Shown here: piece by piece, positions 7,514-14,842 of the stretch | How positions within the stretch are numbered: the stretch's first letter is position 1 | Layout of the letters: every line of letters begins with the position of its first letter | Source: Ruthenibacterium sp. | GTDB taxonomy: Bacteria; Bacillota; Clostridia; Oscillospirales; Ruminococcaceae | DNA length: 23,882 nucleotides | Assembly: GCA_020025235.1 (NCBI GenBank) | Contig: JAHHSL010000031.1 | Coordinates: 1 to 23,882 of the forward strand | Direction of reading: 5' to 3' | The notes under the pieces: model-generated | What the model saw: only the letters and a program-made list of their open reading frames with translations | What the model was told of the DNA's origin: nothing | The model's database searches: none | Translations under genes and position numbers: made by a program

Positions 7514-9010
7514 TTATGCGGCACGGCGCTTAAAAAGCTTTTTGATGTGGTCGCGGATCAGCCCGAACCCGAAGGTTGCGCCGATCAGAACGATGAAGAT
7601 CTCCAGCCGTCCCATCATCATGCCGATCATTTCAATAATCAGGGATGCGTCGTTCGTTGTCGGATTGGTAATGCCGATCGAAAGACCGACCGTGCCAATG
7701 GAAGAGGCAAAATCAAACATAGCCTCCATAAGGGTGCAGTCTGCCGCTACTGTCAGCGCCAGCGAGCCGAGCATGTAAAGGAACAGATAGCAGGTGACAA
7801 ATCCGGTCGTATCCTCAGAAAGATCCGCGTCGATCGGTGCTTTGCCGTCAGCCTTTACATACGAAGGCGCAACCACGCTGCGCGGCGGGGAAAGACGGCG
7901 CTTGATGTTCGTACCGGCAAGGCGCAGTATCAAATACACGCGGGAAAGCTTGATGCCGCCTGCGGTGGAACCGATGCCGCCGCCCATGAGCATTGCAATA
8001 ATCAAAATGGCAATGGCAAAATGCGGCCATTCGGCATAGCTCATTGTGGAATAGCCGGTCGTCGACATGGCAGAAGCAATATCGAAGGTCGCTTTGCGGA
8101 AGCCTTCCCCGATCGAAATGTTCAGACCATCCGCAAGGGAAAAGGCCGTGGGGGGAATGGTGACAAGAAGCACCAAGAACATAAACCGTACTTCGCTCAC
8201 CTTGGAGAATGCTTTGATTTTTCCCTTGGCAAGCAGAATCAGCGCGGCAAAGTTTGTGGTGCCGATCAGCATCAGAACAACGGTGATGATTTCTATGGCA
8301 AGGCTGTTGTATTCACCGATGCTGTTCAGCTTGGTGGAAAAGCCGCCGGTGGAAAGTGAGCACATCGAATGGCAGATGCCGTCAAACCACGTCATGCCCG
8401 CAATGCGGTAGGCACATGTACCAAGCACAAGGCAGATGTTGTAAATCAGGAAAATGGCCTGTGCGGTCTTTTTGATGTTCGGCATGATGCGGTCGGGATG
8501 CCCTTCGGCGCTGTACAGCTTCATGGCGTGCTTGCCGGAGATGAACAGGATCATCACCATGATGAAGCCCAGACCGCCGCAGTACTGCATGAAGCTGCGG
8601 TGGAACAGATAGATCGGCGCGGTTTCCCGCACATCAATAACGGAAAGGCCGGTCGTGGTCCAACCGCTTACGGCTTCAAAAAGGCCCTGCACCATGGTCA
8701 GCTGCCCGCTCAGAACGAACGGCAGGGCACCGATCAGAACGCCCCAGCTCCATGCAAAAAGCACCGTCAGGCTCGAACGCCCCATAGAATCCTTCCAGCT
8801 TGTACCAAAATTCGGGTTCGGCCGTTTGATCAGGCTGAAAATGACGCCCAGAACCACCGAACCGCCGCCGGGGATCATAAAGTCCATGGTATAGCGTGCA
8901 TCGTCCGGATACCACGGCAGGATCAGCAGCGGGCACAGAACCAGCAGTCCGATCAGGATCATCAGCTCGCTTAAAATCGAATGCCGCAGAGAATGTCGAA
9001 TTCGTTTCAT
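7514..9010 (-). CDS. trkH: TrkH/KtrB-type potassium channel subunit
   Basis: A 498-residue polytopic membrane protein that forms the K+ translocation pore of Trk/Ktr uptake systems. All four selectivity-filter loops are recognisable: TTTGLS near 118-123, STGGFS near 220-225, STTGYS near 316-321 and GTVGLS near 439-444. Each has the conserved glycine. Roughly ten membrane helices surround them and the lysine/arginine-rich tail (KKLFKRRAA) is cytoplasmic. Length is typical. It is the last gene of a minus-strand operon, six bases after the RCK protein gene, with GGGAGG overlapping the end of that gene. The upstream RCK proteins should gate it by binding nucleotide. Control by the neighbouring KdpDE-like pair is suggested by shared operator-like repeats. 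Confidence 0.93.
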   Translation of the reverse strand: MKRIRHSLRHSILSELMILIGLLVLCPLLILPWYPDDARYTMDFMIPGGGSVVLGVIFSLIKRPNPNFGTSWKDSMGRSSLTVLFAWSWGVLIGALPFVLSGQLTMVQGLFEAVSGWTTTGLSVIDVRETAPIYLFHRSFMQYCGGLGFIMVMILFISGKHAMKLYSAEGHPDRIMPNIKKTAQAIFLIYNICLVLGTCAYRIAGMTWFDGICHSMCSLSTGGFSTKLNSIGEYNSLAIEIITVVLMLIGTTNFAALILLAKGKIKAFSKVSEVRFMFLVLLVTIPPTAFSLADGLNISIGEGFRKATFDIASAMSTTGYSTMSYAEWPHFAIAILIIAMLMGGGIGSTAGGIKLSRVYLILRLAGTNIKRRLSPPRSVVAPSYVKADGKAPIDADLSEDTTGFVTCYLFLYMLGSLALTVAADCTLMEAMFDFASSIGTVGLSIGITNPTTNDASLIIEMIGMMMGRLEIFIVLIGATFGFGLIRDHIKKLFKRRAA

Positions 9011-9016
9011 TCTTTC

Positions 9017-9694
9017 TTACCTCCCGGTCAAAACGCGGGCAGCTTCCATTTCCTGGCCGCTGCCGGCGATCACAACCAGTGTGTCTCCGCTGTTCACGCG
9101 GGTATCGCCGCGGGGGATCAGGGTCTGATCCCTTCTCAGGATGCAGCCGACCACCACTTCGGACGGAAGATCGATCTCCCAAAGCTTCTTGCCGGAAGCC
9201 GGAGAATCCTCCGGGATGCGGATCTCGACGATCTGCACCTTTCCGTATCCGGCCGGAACGACCTGCACCATATCATCAATGAAGGCCTGCTGCTGAATGA
9301 TGCCCGTAACGGCGGAAATGGCGCATACCACGCTGTCCACACCCATTTGGTGAAAAAATTCCACCTTATCGGGGTCAGAGACAAGCGCCACGGTTTTCTT
9401 GACAGCAAAATGCTTTTTGCAGATCTGGCATGCGACCAGATTGTTCTGATCCTGCGCCGTCATGGCAATGGCAATGGAACATTCGGCGGCACCGGCTTCA
9501 TCCAGAACATAGAGCTTTGTGCCGTCGCCGTGATAAACGTTCAGATTCTTGATTTCCGCAAGCTTTTCGCAGTCCTCTTCGGATTCATTGATCACCGTGA
9601 CGTGATAGCCCTGAGCCAGAAGAGAGAGGGCAAGCGATTTTGCCTTGCTGCGCCCGCCGATCAGCAGGATGCTGTCTTTTTCTGTTTTGCTCAT
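9017..9694 (-). CDS. trkA: RCK (TrkA-N/TrkA-C) potassium regulatory protein with degenerate nucleotide loop
   Basis: A 225-residue cytoplasmic regulator with an N-terminal RCK_N Rossmann domain (about 8-130) and a C-terminal RCK_C/TrkA-C domain (about 140-222, with IRIPEDSPASGKKLWEIDLP and GDTLVVIAG). The usual GxGxxG loop reads GGRSKA at 13-18, missing two glycines, so this half probably binds nucleotide weakly or not at all. I start at the ATG at 9694 because GAGGAGG lies just upstream; the in-frame extension to 9763 is antisense-like and lacks a ribosome binding site. Its start overlaps the stop of the other RCK gene by four bases (ATGA), indicating translational coupling. The two proteins together match one two-domain TrkA. 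Confidence 0.85.
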   Translation of the reverse strand: MSKTEKDSILLIGGRSKAKSLALSLLAQGYHVTVINESEEDCEKLAEIKNLNVYHGDGTKLYVLDEAGAAECSIAIAMTAQDQNNLVACQICKKHFAVKKTVALVSDPDKVEFFHQMGVDSVVCAISAVTGIIQQQAFIDDMVQVVPAGYGKVQIVEIRIPEDSPASGKKLWEIDLPSEVVVGCILRRDQTLIPRGDTRVNSGDTLVVIAGSGQEMEAARVLTGR

Positions 9695-10140
9695 TTCGAT
9701 TCCTCCTCGGTGCATTTTCCAAGCAGCTTGTCGGCTTCCTTGGCGGAAAGCACGGCCGGACAAATGGTGTCGATGCCAAGATCGCGGTAAACGGATTCAC
9801 GCTCGGGATCATACAGTCTTGCGATCACGCGGTTTACATGGTACATATCGCGCGCCAGCTGTGCGATCATGATGTTGGTGTTGTCATCGTTGGTAACGGC
9901 GATCACTGCGGATGCCTTTTCGATCTGTGCGTTCTGCACAGCGTCCAGATCGATGCCATCGCCAACGACGGCCAGTCCGCCGAAATCCTGCGAAAGCCTG
10001 CGGAACGCGTGTTTCGTTTTATCCATGATCAGTACATTGCCGTTATTTGCGGAAAGCGTGTTGGCAAGGTTGGCGCCAAGCCTTCCGCAGCCGATGATGA
10101 TGATGTACTCATCGGTTTTTTTCTTTTCAAAAAGCTTCAA
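9691..10140 (-). CDS. Single-domain RCK_N (TrkA-N) protein with intact nucleotide loop
   Basis: A 149-residue protein that is essentially one RCK_N Rossmann domain. GCGRLG at 17-22 is an intact nucleotide-binding loop and the end of strand 2 has an acidic residue (MDKTKHAF). It lacks a TrkA-C domain. I choose the TTG at 10138-10140 as start: GAGGAGG sits seven bases upstream on the minus strand, the residues upstream in frame look non-coding, and the length then fits one RCK domain. The gene overlaps the next RCK gene by four bases. It is probably the NAD(H)-sensing half of the Trk gating ring, paired with the degenerate partner encoded downstream. Confidence 0.82.
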   Translation of the reverse strand: MKLFEKKKTDEYIIIIGCGRLGANLANTLSANNGNVLIMDKTKHAFRRLSQDFGGLAVVGDGIDLDAVQNAQIEKASAVIAVTNDDNTNIMIAQLARDMYHVNRVIARLYDPERESVYRDLGIDTICPAVLSAKEADKLLGKCTEEESK

Positions 10141-10184
10141 AGAATATTCCTCCTCAAGAAATTGCAGTTGCTGAAGATCCCCTG

Positions 10185-10394
10185 TCAAATGAACCCGAAC
10201 GGCAGGTACAGCAGCGACAGTGCTGCGGTGCACAGCCCGACAAGAACAAGCAGAAGAACCGGAACGCCAATAAATACAAACAGCCACTGCACAGCTGTGT
10301 TCCGGCACAGGACCCAATCTAGAAACCGGGTTTCTTGGCAGTGTATTTCGTCATATAACAATCTGCCGATATGCAGCATCGAACCGGTTTTCAT
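10185..10394 (-). CDS. Small single-pass membrane protein at the head of the trk operon
   Basis: A 69-residue protein with a soluble N-terminal half (about 1-36, with Cys19 and Cys30) and one strongly hydrophobic helix (about 38-65). I do not recognise a family. The ATG at 10394 has AAGGAA with good spacing on the minus strand. Two in-frame ATGs a little upstream (10409 and 10415) have poorer context. It follows the operator-like repeats and -10 element directly and lies 44 bases before the RCK gene. By analogy with KdpF and similar small subunits it might stabilise or modulate TrkH, but that is inference from position only. Confidence 0.5.
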   Translation of the reverse strand: MKTGSMLHIGRLLYDEIHCQETRFLDWVLCRNTAVQWLFVFIGVPVLLLVLVGLCTAALSLLYLPFGFI

Positions 10395-10416
10395 CCCGAT
10401 CACTTCCTTCATCAGT

Positions 10417-10469
10417 ATCATATCAGGGTCGGTGTGAGGATGGTGTGAGAGCCTTAATATTGCTGTGAG
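10417..10469 (-). promoter_or_regulatory. trk operon promoter with candidate KdpE operator repeats
   Basis: TATGAT at 10422-10417 (minus strand) is a -10 element. TGTGAG (plus-strand reading) occurs at 10433-10438 and 10444-10449, exactly 11 bases apart and covering the -35 position, and again at 10464-10469. No good -35 hexamer exists, which fits activation by an OmpR/KdpE-type regulator bound as a head-to-tail dimer. The same pair occurs upstream of the kinase gene at 12831-12847. Confidence 0.6.
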
Positions 10470-10481
10470 GAATGTGCAAGA

Positions 10482-10526
10482 AAAATCCGCCCGGCCGTCC
10501 CAAACAGGGACACCCGGGCGGATTTT
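10482..10526 (-). terminator. Terminator of the kdpDE-like operon
   Basis: A 13-bp AT/GC stem (AAAATCCGCCCGG with its complement), a 2-base mismatch and a 5-bp inner stem lie 15 bases after the regulator stop codon. The minus-strand 3' arm runs into GGATTTTT. It separates the regulator operon from the trk operon, so the latter needs its own promoter. Confidence 0.9.
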
Positions 10527-10540
10527 CATTTTGCCGATCG

Positions 10541-11239
10541 TCATTCGTCCACAAGGCGGTAGCCGACGCCGATTTCGGTTAAGATATAGCGGGGTTTTGC
10601 AGGAACTTCCTCGATCTTGCGGCGCAGCCCTGCCATAAGGGTGCGCAGTGCCTGCGTGTCGGTTCCGTAGCCGACGCCGTAGATTTCACGCAGGATGTTC
10701 TGTGTTGTAAGCACCTTTCCGATGTTTTTGAACAGCAGGGAAAGCAGGGAATATTCCAGCGGCGTCAGGTGCAGCTCGTTTCCTTTCAAGGTGACGATAT
10801 GCTTTTCCCAGTCCATGGAAAGCTCCCCGACCGTGGAGACCGGCTGCGGCTGATTCTTTGCCATTTGTGATAAATGGCGAAGCGCAACGCGGATGCGCGC
10901 CATAAGCTCGGTGGCGGAAAACGGCTTTGTCAGGTAATCATCGGCGCCGGCATCCAGCGCGGCGGCTTTTTCGCGGTCCTGATCGCGGGCCGATACCACA
11001 ATGATCGGCATTTCCGACCATTCGCGCACCTGACGGATCACTTCCATTCCGTCAAAATCCGGCAGACCCAGGTCCAGCAGCATCAGGTCGATGTGCTGCG
11101 AAACCATGGCCGAAAGCGCGCCCTGTGCCGTGCCGGATGTCAGATAGGAAAAGCCCTCCTGCTTGAGCACATAGGTGATAAAGTTGATGATCTGCTGGTT
11201 ATCCTCCACAACCAGAACGATTTCCTCATGTCTGCTCAT
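10541..11239 (-). CDS. kdpE: KdpE-like response regulator (OmpR family)
   Basis: A 232-residue response regulator. The receiver domain (about 5-120) has acidic residues Glu12 and Asp13, phosphoacceptor Asp56 (LLDLGLP), Ser83 and Lys105 (LTKPF). A winged-helix OmpR/PhoB DNA-binding domain follows (about 135-230; LTPLEYSLLSLLFKN and RTLMAGLRRKIE). I use the ATG at 11239, which has GGAGG with a 9-base gap. The in-frame start further upstream would lie inside the kinase gene. The gene overlaps the end of the kinase gene by 14 bases, so the two are translationally coupled. Its closest-looking relatives are KdpE proteins. Here no kdpFABC genes are visible and a Trk operon lies next to it instead. 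Confidence 0.9.
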   Translation of the reverse strand: MSRHEEIVLVVEDNQQIINFITYVLKQEGFSYLTSGTAQGALSAMVSQHIDLMLLDLGLPDFDGMEVIRQVREWSEMPIIVVSARDQDREKAAALDAGADDYLTKPFSATELMARIRVALRHLSQMAKNQPQPVSTVGELSMDWEKHIVTLKGNELHLTPLEYSLLSLLFKNIGKVLTTQNILREIYGVGYGTDTQALRTLMAGLRRKIEEVPAKPRYILTEIGVGYRLVDE

Positions 11240-12743
11240 TGGTATCAGCCTCCATAGGTAAAGTGAAAACAAATTCCGCACCGCCGCCCGCACGGTTTTG
11301 CGCTGTGATGGTGCCGCCGTGTGCTTCTACGATCGACTGGCAGATCGAAAGCCCAAGCCCCACGCCCTTCTGCGTCGAGGATTCCTTGCGTCCGGCAGTG
11401 TAGAACATTTTGAATATATTGGGAAGTGCATCCTCCGGAATGCCGGAACCGCGGTCCGCCACGGAAAACCGGGCAAGGCCGTGTGCGGTGTCCTCTTCGG
11501 CGCAGATCGTGATTTCCGCATCGGCGGGAGTGTGCTTTACGGCATTGTCTAGCAGGTTTACAAACACCTGTGCGATCAGCCGCGCATCCATAGGCACAAG
11601 AAGCAGATTGTCCGGAATATTCACGTTGAATTCGCGCTCTCCGGCGCGCTTTTCCATAACAAGAAGGGCGGCGCCGATCACTTCCTCCACGGCCTCCGGC
11701 TGCTTGTGCAGGGCAAAGCAGCCGTCCTGAAATTTGGTCAGGTTCAGAATGTTTTCCACAAGACCGTGCAGCCAGTCGGCGTCCTCGTAGATATCTTTTG
11801 CCATGGCATAGCGCGGGTCGTCATGTTCCGTCATATCCATAAGCATTTCGCTTGTGCCCATAATGCCGGACAGCGGGGTGCGCAAGTCGTGTGAAATGGC
11901 GCGCAGCAGGTTGCCGCGGTAGCGTTCGCGGATCGTTTCCTCATGGCTTCTGGTCTGTTCCTCCAGACTGTGGAACCGGTCAAGTGCAAGCGATACACTT
12001 TCCATCATGGAATGCAGCAGCCGTGTCTGCGATTTGTTCAGATTTTCTCCGATTTCGCGCGGAAGGCACAGAACCGCCAGAAGCTGTGTGCGCCCGTAAA
12101 TCGGAAAATTGAAAAACTCACTTCCGATTTCGTACGGTGTGTGCGGATTGTCGACCCGCTTTTTGAAGGCGTTCGGATCTGTAAGCTCCCGGTGGATCTG
12201 CTGCCCGTTTTCCTTCTGCTGAATGAAAGTGGGCTGAAATGCGCCCTTTTCATCGCAGCATATGAATGCGGCGGTGCACGATAAGGTGCTGCATACGGTG
12301 CGCACGGCGATCGAAGCGATTTTTTCGGCGGATTCAGCGTCCGTCAGATTATTTGTCATCTGGTACAGGGCATTGCTTTCCGCTTCCTTTTCCTGTGCTT
12401 CGGTGGCGGCCTGCTTCACCTTGCTGGTAAGTGCGCTGGTAACGGTGGCGGTTACCGTCATGATGATGATCGTGATAATGTACATGGGATCATTGATTTT
12501 CAGACTGTAATACGGTTCGGTAAAAAACCAGTTGAACAGCAGAAAGGAAAGCACCGTTGCCAAAAGCCCGTAACAATAGCCCTTGGTGAAGCGGGAAGTC
12601 AGCATCACGAAAAACACATACACCAGTACGGTGTTTGCCGGCTGAAAGTCCCAGAACTGAAAGAGTACACCCAAAACGGTTGCCAGAACAATAAAGGAAA
12701 ATGTAACGGCAAGGTTCCGGAAGATTTTGATAGTCTGATTCAT
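11226..12743 (-). CDS. kdpD: KdpD-like sensor histidine kinase lacking the N-terminal KdpD/Usp domains
   Basis: A 505-residue membrane kinase. Four membrane helices in the first 105 residues resemble the DUF4118 segment of KdpD. A GAF-like linker follows (about 125-255), then the dimerisation/phosphorylation domain with His285 (RAISHDLRTPLSG) and an ATPase domain with Asn400 (N box), DRGSG at 430-434 and GVGLGL at 460-465. Full KdpD is about 900 residues because of an N-terminal KdpD plus universal-stress-protein sensor region, absent here. I start at the ATG at 12743; GAGG lies just upstream, and the ATG 42 bases earlier would place the -10 element inside the gene. It should sense membrane or cytoplasmic K+ conditions and phosphorylate the coupled KdpE-like regulator. 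Confidence 0.88.
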   Translation of the reverse strand: MNQTIKIFRNLAVTFSFIVLATVLGVLFQFWDFQPANTVLVYVFFVMLTSRFTKGYCYGLLATVLSFLLFNWFFTEPYYSLKINDPMYIITIIIMTVTATVTSALTSKVKQAATEAQEKEAESNALYQMTNNLTDAESAEKIASIAVRTVCSTLSCTAAFICCDEKGAFQPTFIQQKENGQQIHRELTDPNAFKKRVDNPHTPYEIGSEFFNFPIYGRTQLLAVLCLPREIGENLNKSQTRLLHSMMESVSLALDRFHSLEEQTRSHEETIRERYRGNLLRAISHDLRTPLSGIMGTSEMLMDMTEHDDPRYAMAKDIYEDADWLHGLVENILNLTKFQDGCFALHKQPEAVEEVIGAALLVMEKRAGEREFNVNIPDNLLLVPMDARLIAQVFVNLLDNAVKHTPADAEITICAEEDTAHGLARFSVADRGSGIPEDALPNIFKMFYTAGRKESSTQKGVGLGLSICQSIVEAHGGTITAQNRAGGGAEFVFTLPMEADTNEQT

Positions 12744-12762
12744 ATAGCGCCTCACTGAATTT

Positions 12763-12847
12763 ATTATATATCCGTTTGAAGCCATTGTACTCTATTTTGA
12801 TAACCGTGTATATCGTAAACGGAAAATTACTGTGAGAATCCTGTGAG
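12763..12847 (-). promoter_or_regulatory. kdpDE-like operon promoter and candidate autoregulatory repeats
   Basis: On the minus strand TATAAT lies at 12768-12763, close to the kinase start, with a weak -35. TGTGAG (plus reading) at 12831-12836 and 12842-12847 repeats with an 11-bp period, identical in spacing to the pair at the trk promoter. A second possible -10, TATACA at 12812-12807, would place the proximal repeat over its -35. Which -10 is used cannot be decided from sequence. Confidence 0.5.
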
Positions 12848-12939
12848 GATGCAAAAACGCCTTTATGCCGGCTAACGCAAAAGGGCGTGTTTGCAAACAT
12901 TCCGCACCGTCCGAATCCCCAAAAGGCTGCACAGGCGGG

Positions 12940-12984
12940 CATCAAAAAAGGCTTTCGCATGTACAGCGAAAGCCTTTTTTGATG
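12940..12984. terminator. Perfect 19-bp palindromic terminator
   Basis: Arms at 12940-12958 and 12966-12984 are perfectly complementary over 19 bases around a 7-base loop, with A6 and T6 tracts inside the arms, so it can work on either strand. It lies 25 bases beyond the stop of the membrane exporter gene on the minus strand and separates it from the kinase promoter. The remaining 12848-12939 bases show nothing else I recognise. Confidence 0.9.
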
Positions 12985-13009
12985 TATAAAAACAGTGGAG
13001 GGGGAAAGT

Positions 13010-14080
13010 TTATAAAGCGGGGTCGGCAACGGCGTTTTCAAAACGCTGTGCAACAACCTTCTGAAAGATCCATGCCACGGCAAGGCTGCACAGAACACCG
13101 AGGATCGTATCCACGATACGAAGTCCGGCAGCACCGGCGGCGCCGTACAGGCTGGAAGCCATCATCAAAGCACCAAGGCAGTTGATGGCTGTTTTGTAGC
13201 GGTAATCGGTACAGAAGCCTACGCAGAAACCGCCGATCGGACCGAACATGGAATGGATGCCGTCCGGCGTGAGCTGATACAGCACAAAGAAAAGGATAGA
13301 ACCGGTGACAGCGCCGACAATACGCTGTACGGAACGGGACTTGAGGTCAGCAGAATACGGATACCCGGAAAGCAGAGAAGCACATGCGAAACCGGCCCAC
13401 ATAAAGCGTTCCACATGGAAGGCGCGTCCCAATGTAAGCACTACGGCAACGCCAATGGCAAAGCGAAGCTGCCAGCGGCATTTTTCACTCGTCAGGCTGA
13501 AATTGGAAACCACCTGCGAAAAACGTGTCTGCGGATTCTTTTTGCGGTGCTTTACATAAAGGATCGTACCGCATATGATGAAACCGAGCACAGCCAGTGC
13601 GCTGCGGCGCATAAGGGCAGCACCTGTCACGGGGTTTCCGCTCAGATAGATATAAGCAAAGTTATAAAGGCCGCCGTTGCCGAGTTCGGGTCTGTCACAG
13701 CTCATTACAATAATGACAAAGAACGCGGCAAAATGCACCAGCAGTGCTGCGGGTACCGGGACGAGTGAAGCCAGAACCGGGGCAAACACCAAAAGCGCCA
13801 GAATAATGGCGAAATTGATCAGGGAATCCTTGATGCAGTAATTAAAATCTACAAAGCGGATGCCGAGCAGGATACAGAACAGGGCAACGCCTAGGGGCAT
13901 GTTTTCCGGCCCAAAGACCGAAGCGAGCGGCGCAATGCAGAGGATCGAAAAGGAAACGATCAGCAGTGAGCGCAGCGCCATGGTGGCTGTCAGGGCAAAA
14001 CGTTCTTTCTTTGTCTGTGCAGCACGGATCTGCGGTTTGATAACGGACGGGTCCATTTGCAGGGTATCATAAAAACGCAA
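13010..14080 (-). CDS. FUSC/aromatic-acid-exporter-like membrane protein
   Basis: A 356-residue polytopic protein made of two similar halves, each with a cluster of membrane helices (about 35-185 and 205-345) and a short basic loop between (KHRKKNPQ). Layout and residues such as YPYSADLKSRSVQRIVGAVTG resemble the FUSC/aromatic acid exporter family, which extrudes aromatic or organic acids. The start is a TTG at 14078-14080: GGGAGG lies eight bases upstream and no better codon is available. It follows a MarR-family gene by 39 bases under one strong promoter, the usual arrangement of a ligand-induced exporter. The substrate is not visible; aromatic hydroxyacids or their reduced products would fit the neighbouring metabolism, as inference. 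Confidence 0.75.
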   Translation of the reverse strand: MRFYDTLQMDPSVIKPQIRAAQTKKERFALTATMALRSLLIVSFSILCIAPLASVFGPENMPLGVALFCILLGIRFVDFNYCIKDSLINFAIILALLVFAPVLASLVPVPAALLVHFAAFFVIIVMSCDRPELGNGGLYNFAYIYLSGNPVTGAALMRRSALAVLGFIICGTILYVKHRKKNPQTRFSQVVSNFSLTSEKCRWQLRFAIGVAVVLTLGRAFHVERFMWAGFACASLLSGYPYSADLKSRSVQRIVGAVTGSILFFVLYQLTPDGIHSMFGPIGGFCVGFCTDYRYKTAINCLGALMMASSLYGAAGAAGLRIVDTILGVLCSLAVAWIFQKVVAQRFENAVADPAL

Positions 14081-14119
14081 TGAAAATACCTCCCAGGATG
14101 ATTTGGTGATAAAGCGGAC

Positions 14120-14548
14120 TTAAAGCGGTGCGCTTTTAACATTGGCTTCGTGTATCAGCTGAAACAGCGTGTCGAATTCCGGCCCCATTTGCCGGCGCAG
14201 GTCATAAAGAGGCTGAAGCAGAGCACCGTAATTCTGCCGCAGTTCGGTCTGTCCGGCGTCGGTCAGGGAAAGGATATAGCTTCGTTCATCCAGCGGGTGC
14301 TTTTCCTTTCGGATGAAATCTTTTTCAACAAGCCGTTTCAGACAGCGGCTTACCGCTTCTTTTTTCATGCCGCTGCTGCGGCTCAAAGAAAGCGGCGTGC
14401 TTTCGTCCGGCTGAAGATAAAGCCGGGCCAGCAGCTCCCGTTCGCTGGCGGTAAGGGTCTGCTTCTGGCTTTGGGCAAGCAGAGTGCGTGAAAGGTGGTG
14501 CAAATCCTGCTGAAAAGCAAGCATCTGCAGCCAATCGATCTGGCTCAT
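14120..14548 (-). CDS. MarR-family transcriptional regulator
   Basis: A 142-residue winged-helix protein: an N-terminal helix for dimerisation (about 5-30), the DNA-binding region (about 35-105, including LSRSSGMKKEAVSRCLKRL as recognition helix area and the wing KHPLDERSYILSLT with the conserved Asp-Glu-Arg), and a C-terminal dimerisation helix. Length is typical. The ATG at 14548 has AAAGGAG eight bases upstream; in-frame codons further upstream would run through the promoter. It probably represses itself and the exporter gene, and releases DNA on binding a small phenolic or organic-acid ligand. The inverted repeat overlapping its -10 element is the likely operator. Confidence 0.9.
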   Translation of the reverse strand: MSQIDWLQMLAFQQDLHHLSRTLLAQSQKQTLTASERELLARLYLQPDESTPLSLSRSSGMKKEAVSRCLKRLVEKDFIRKEKHPLDERSYILSLTDAGQTELRQNYGALLQPLYDLRRQMGPEFDTLFQLIHEANVKSAPL

Positions 14549-14570
14549 GCGCGAAGCTCCTTTCATAAAG

Positions 14571-14611
14571 TTAACAAAGTTAATTATATAGTCGCGGCAT
14601 GGGAATGTCAA
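14571..14611 (-). promoter_or_regulatory. Consensus promoter with overlapping MarR-type operator
   Basis: On the minus strand TTGACA (14611-14606) and TATAAT (14588-14583) are separated by 17 bases, both perfect hexamers. TTAAC-AAA-GTTAA at 14571-14583 is an inverted repeat sitting directly on the -10/start region. Strong core promoter plus overlapping palindrome is the classic arrangement for MarR autorepression. Confidence 0.8.
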
Positions 14612-14842
14612 GCGCAACTTGCGTGTTTTTGGGCAAAAATGCAGTTTTGTCTGTGAAAAAGCGGCTGGATCGAAAAGCTTTACATGAATTTTGCAAAAAT
14701 ATGGAAGGAAGCTGATATCGCAAAAAGCCGAAAGCATTTATAATGTAAAAGAACAGCGGCGTGCACAATAGAAAACCATGTGCCGCATATAGACAGCGCG
14801 GCTGATGCAGCTGCAAATAAAGCAGGAACAGGAGATGTTTTT

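Noticed and set aside
12490..13134. 214-residue minus-strand frame spanning the kinase start and the palindromic terminator
   Set aside because: It crosses the kinase promoter, the terminator and the exporter 3' end, so it cannot be a real gene.
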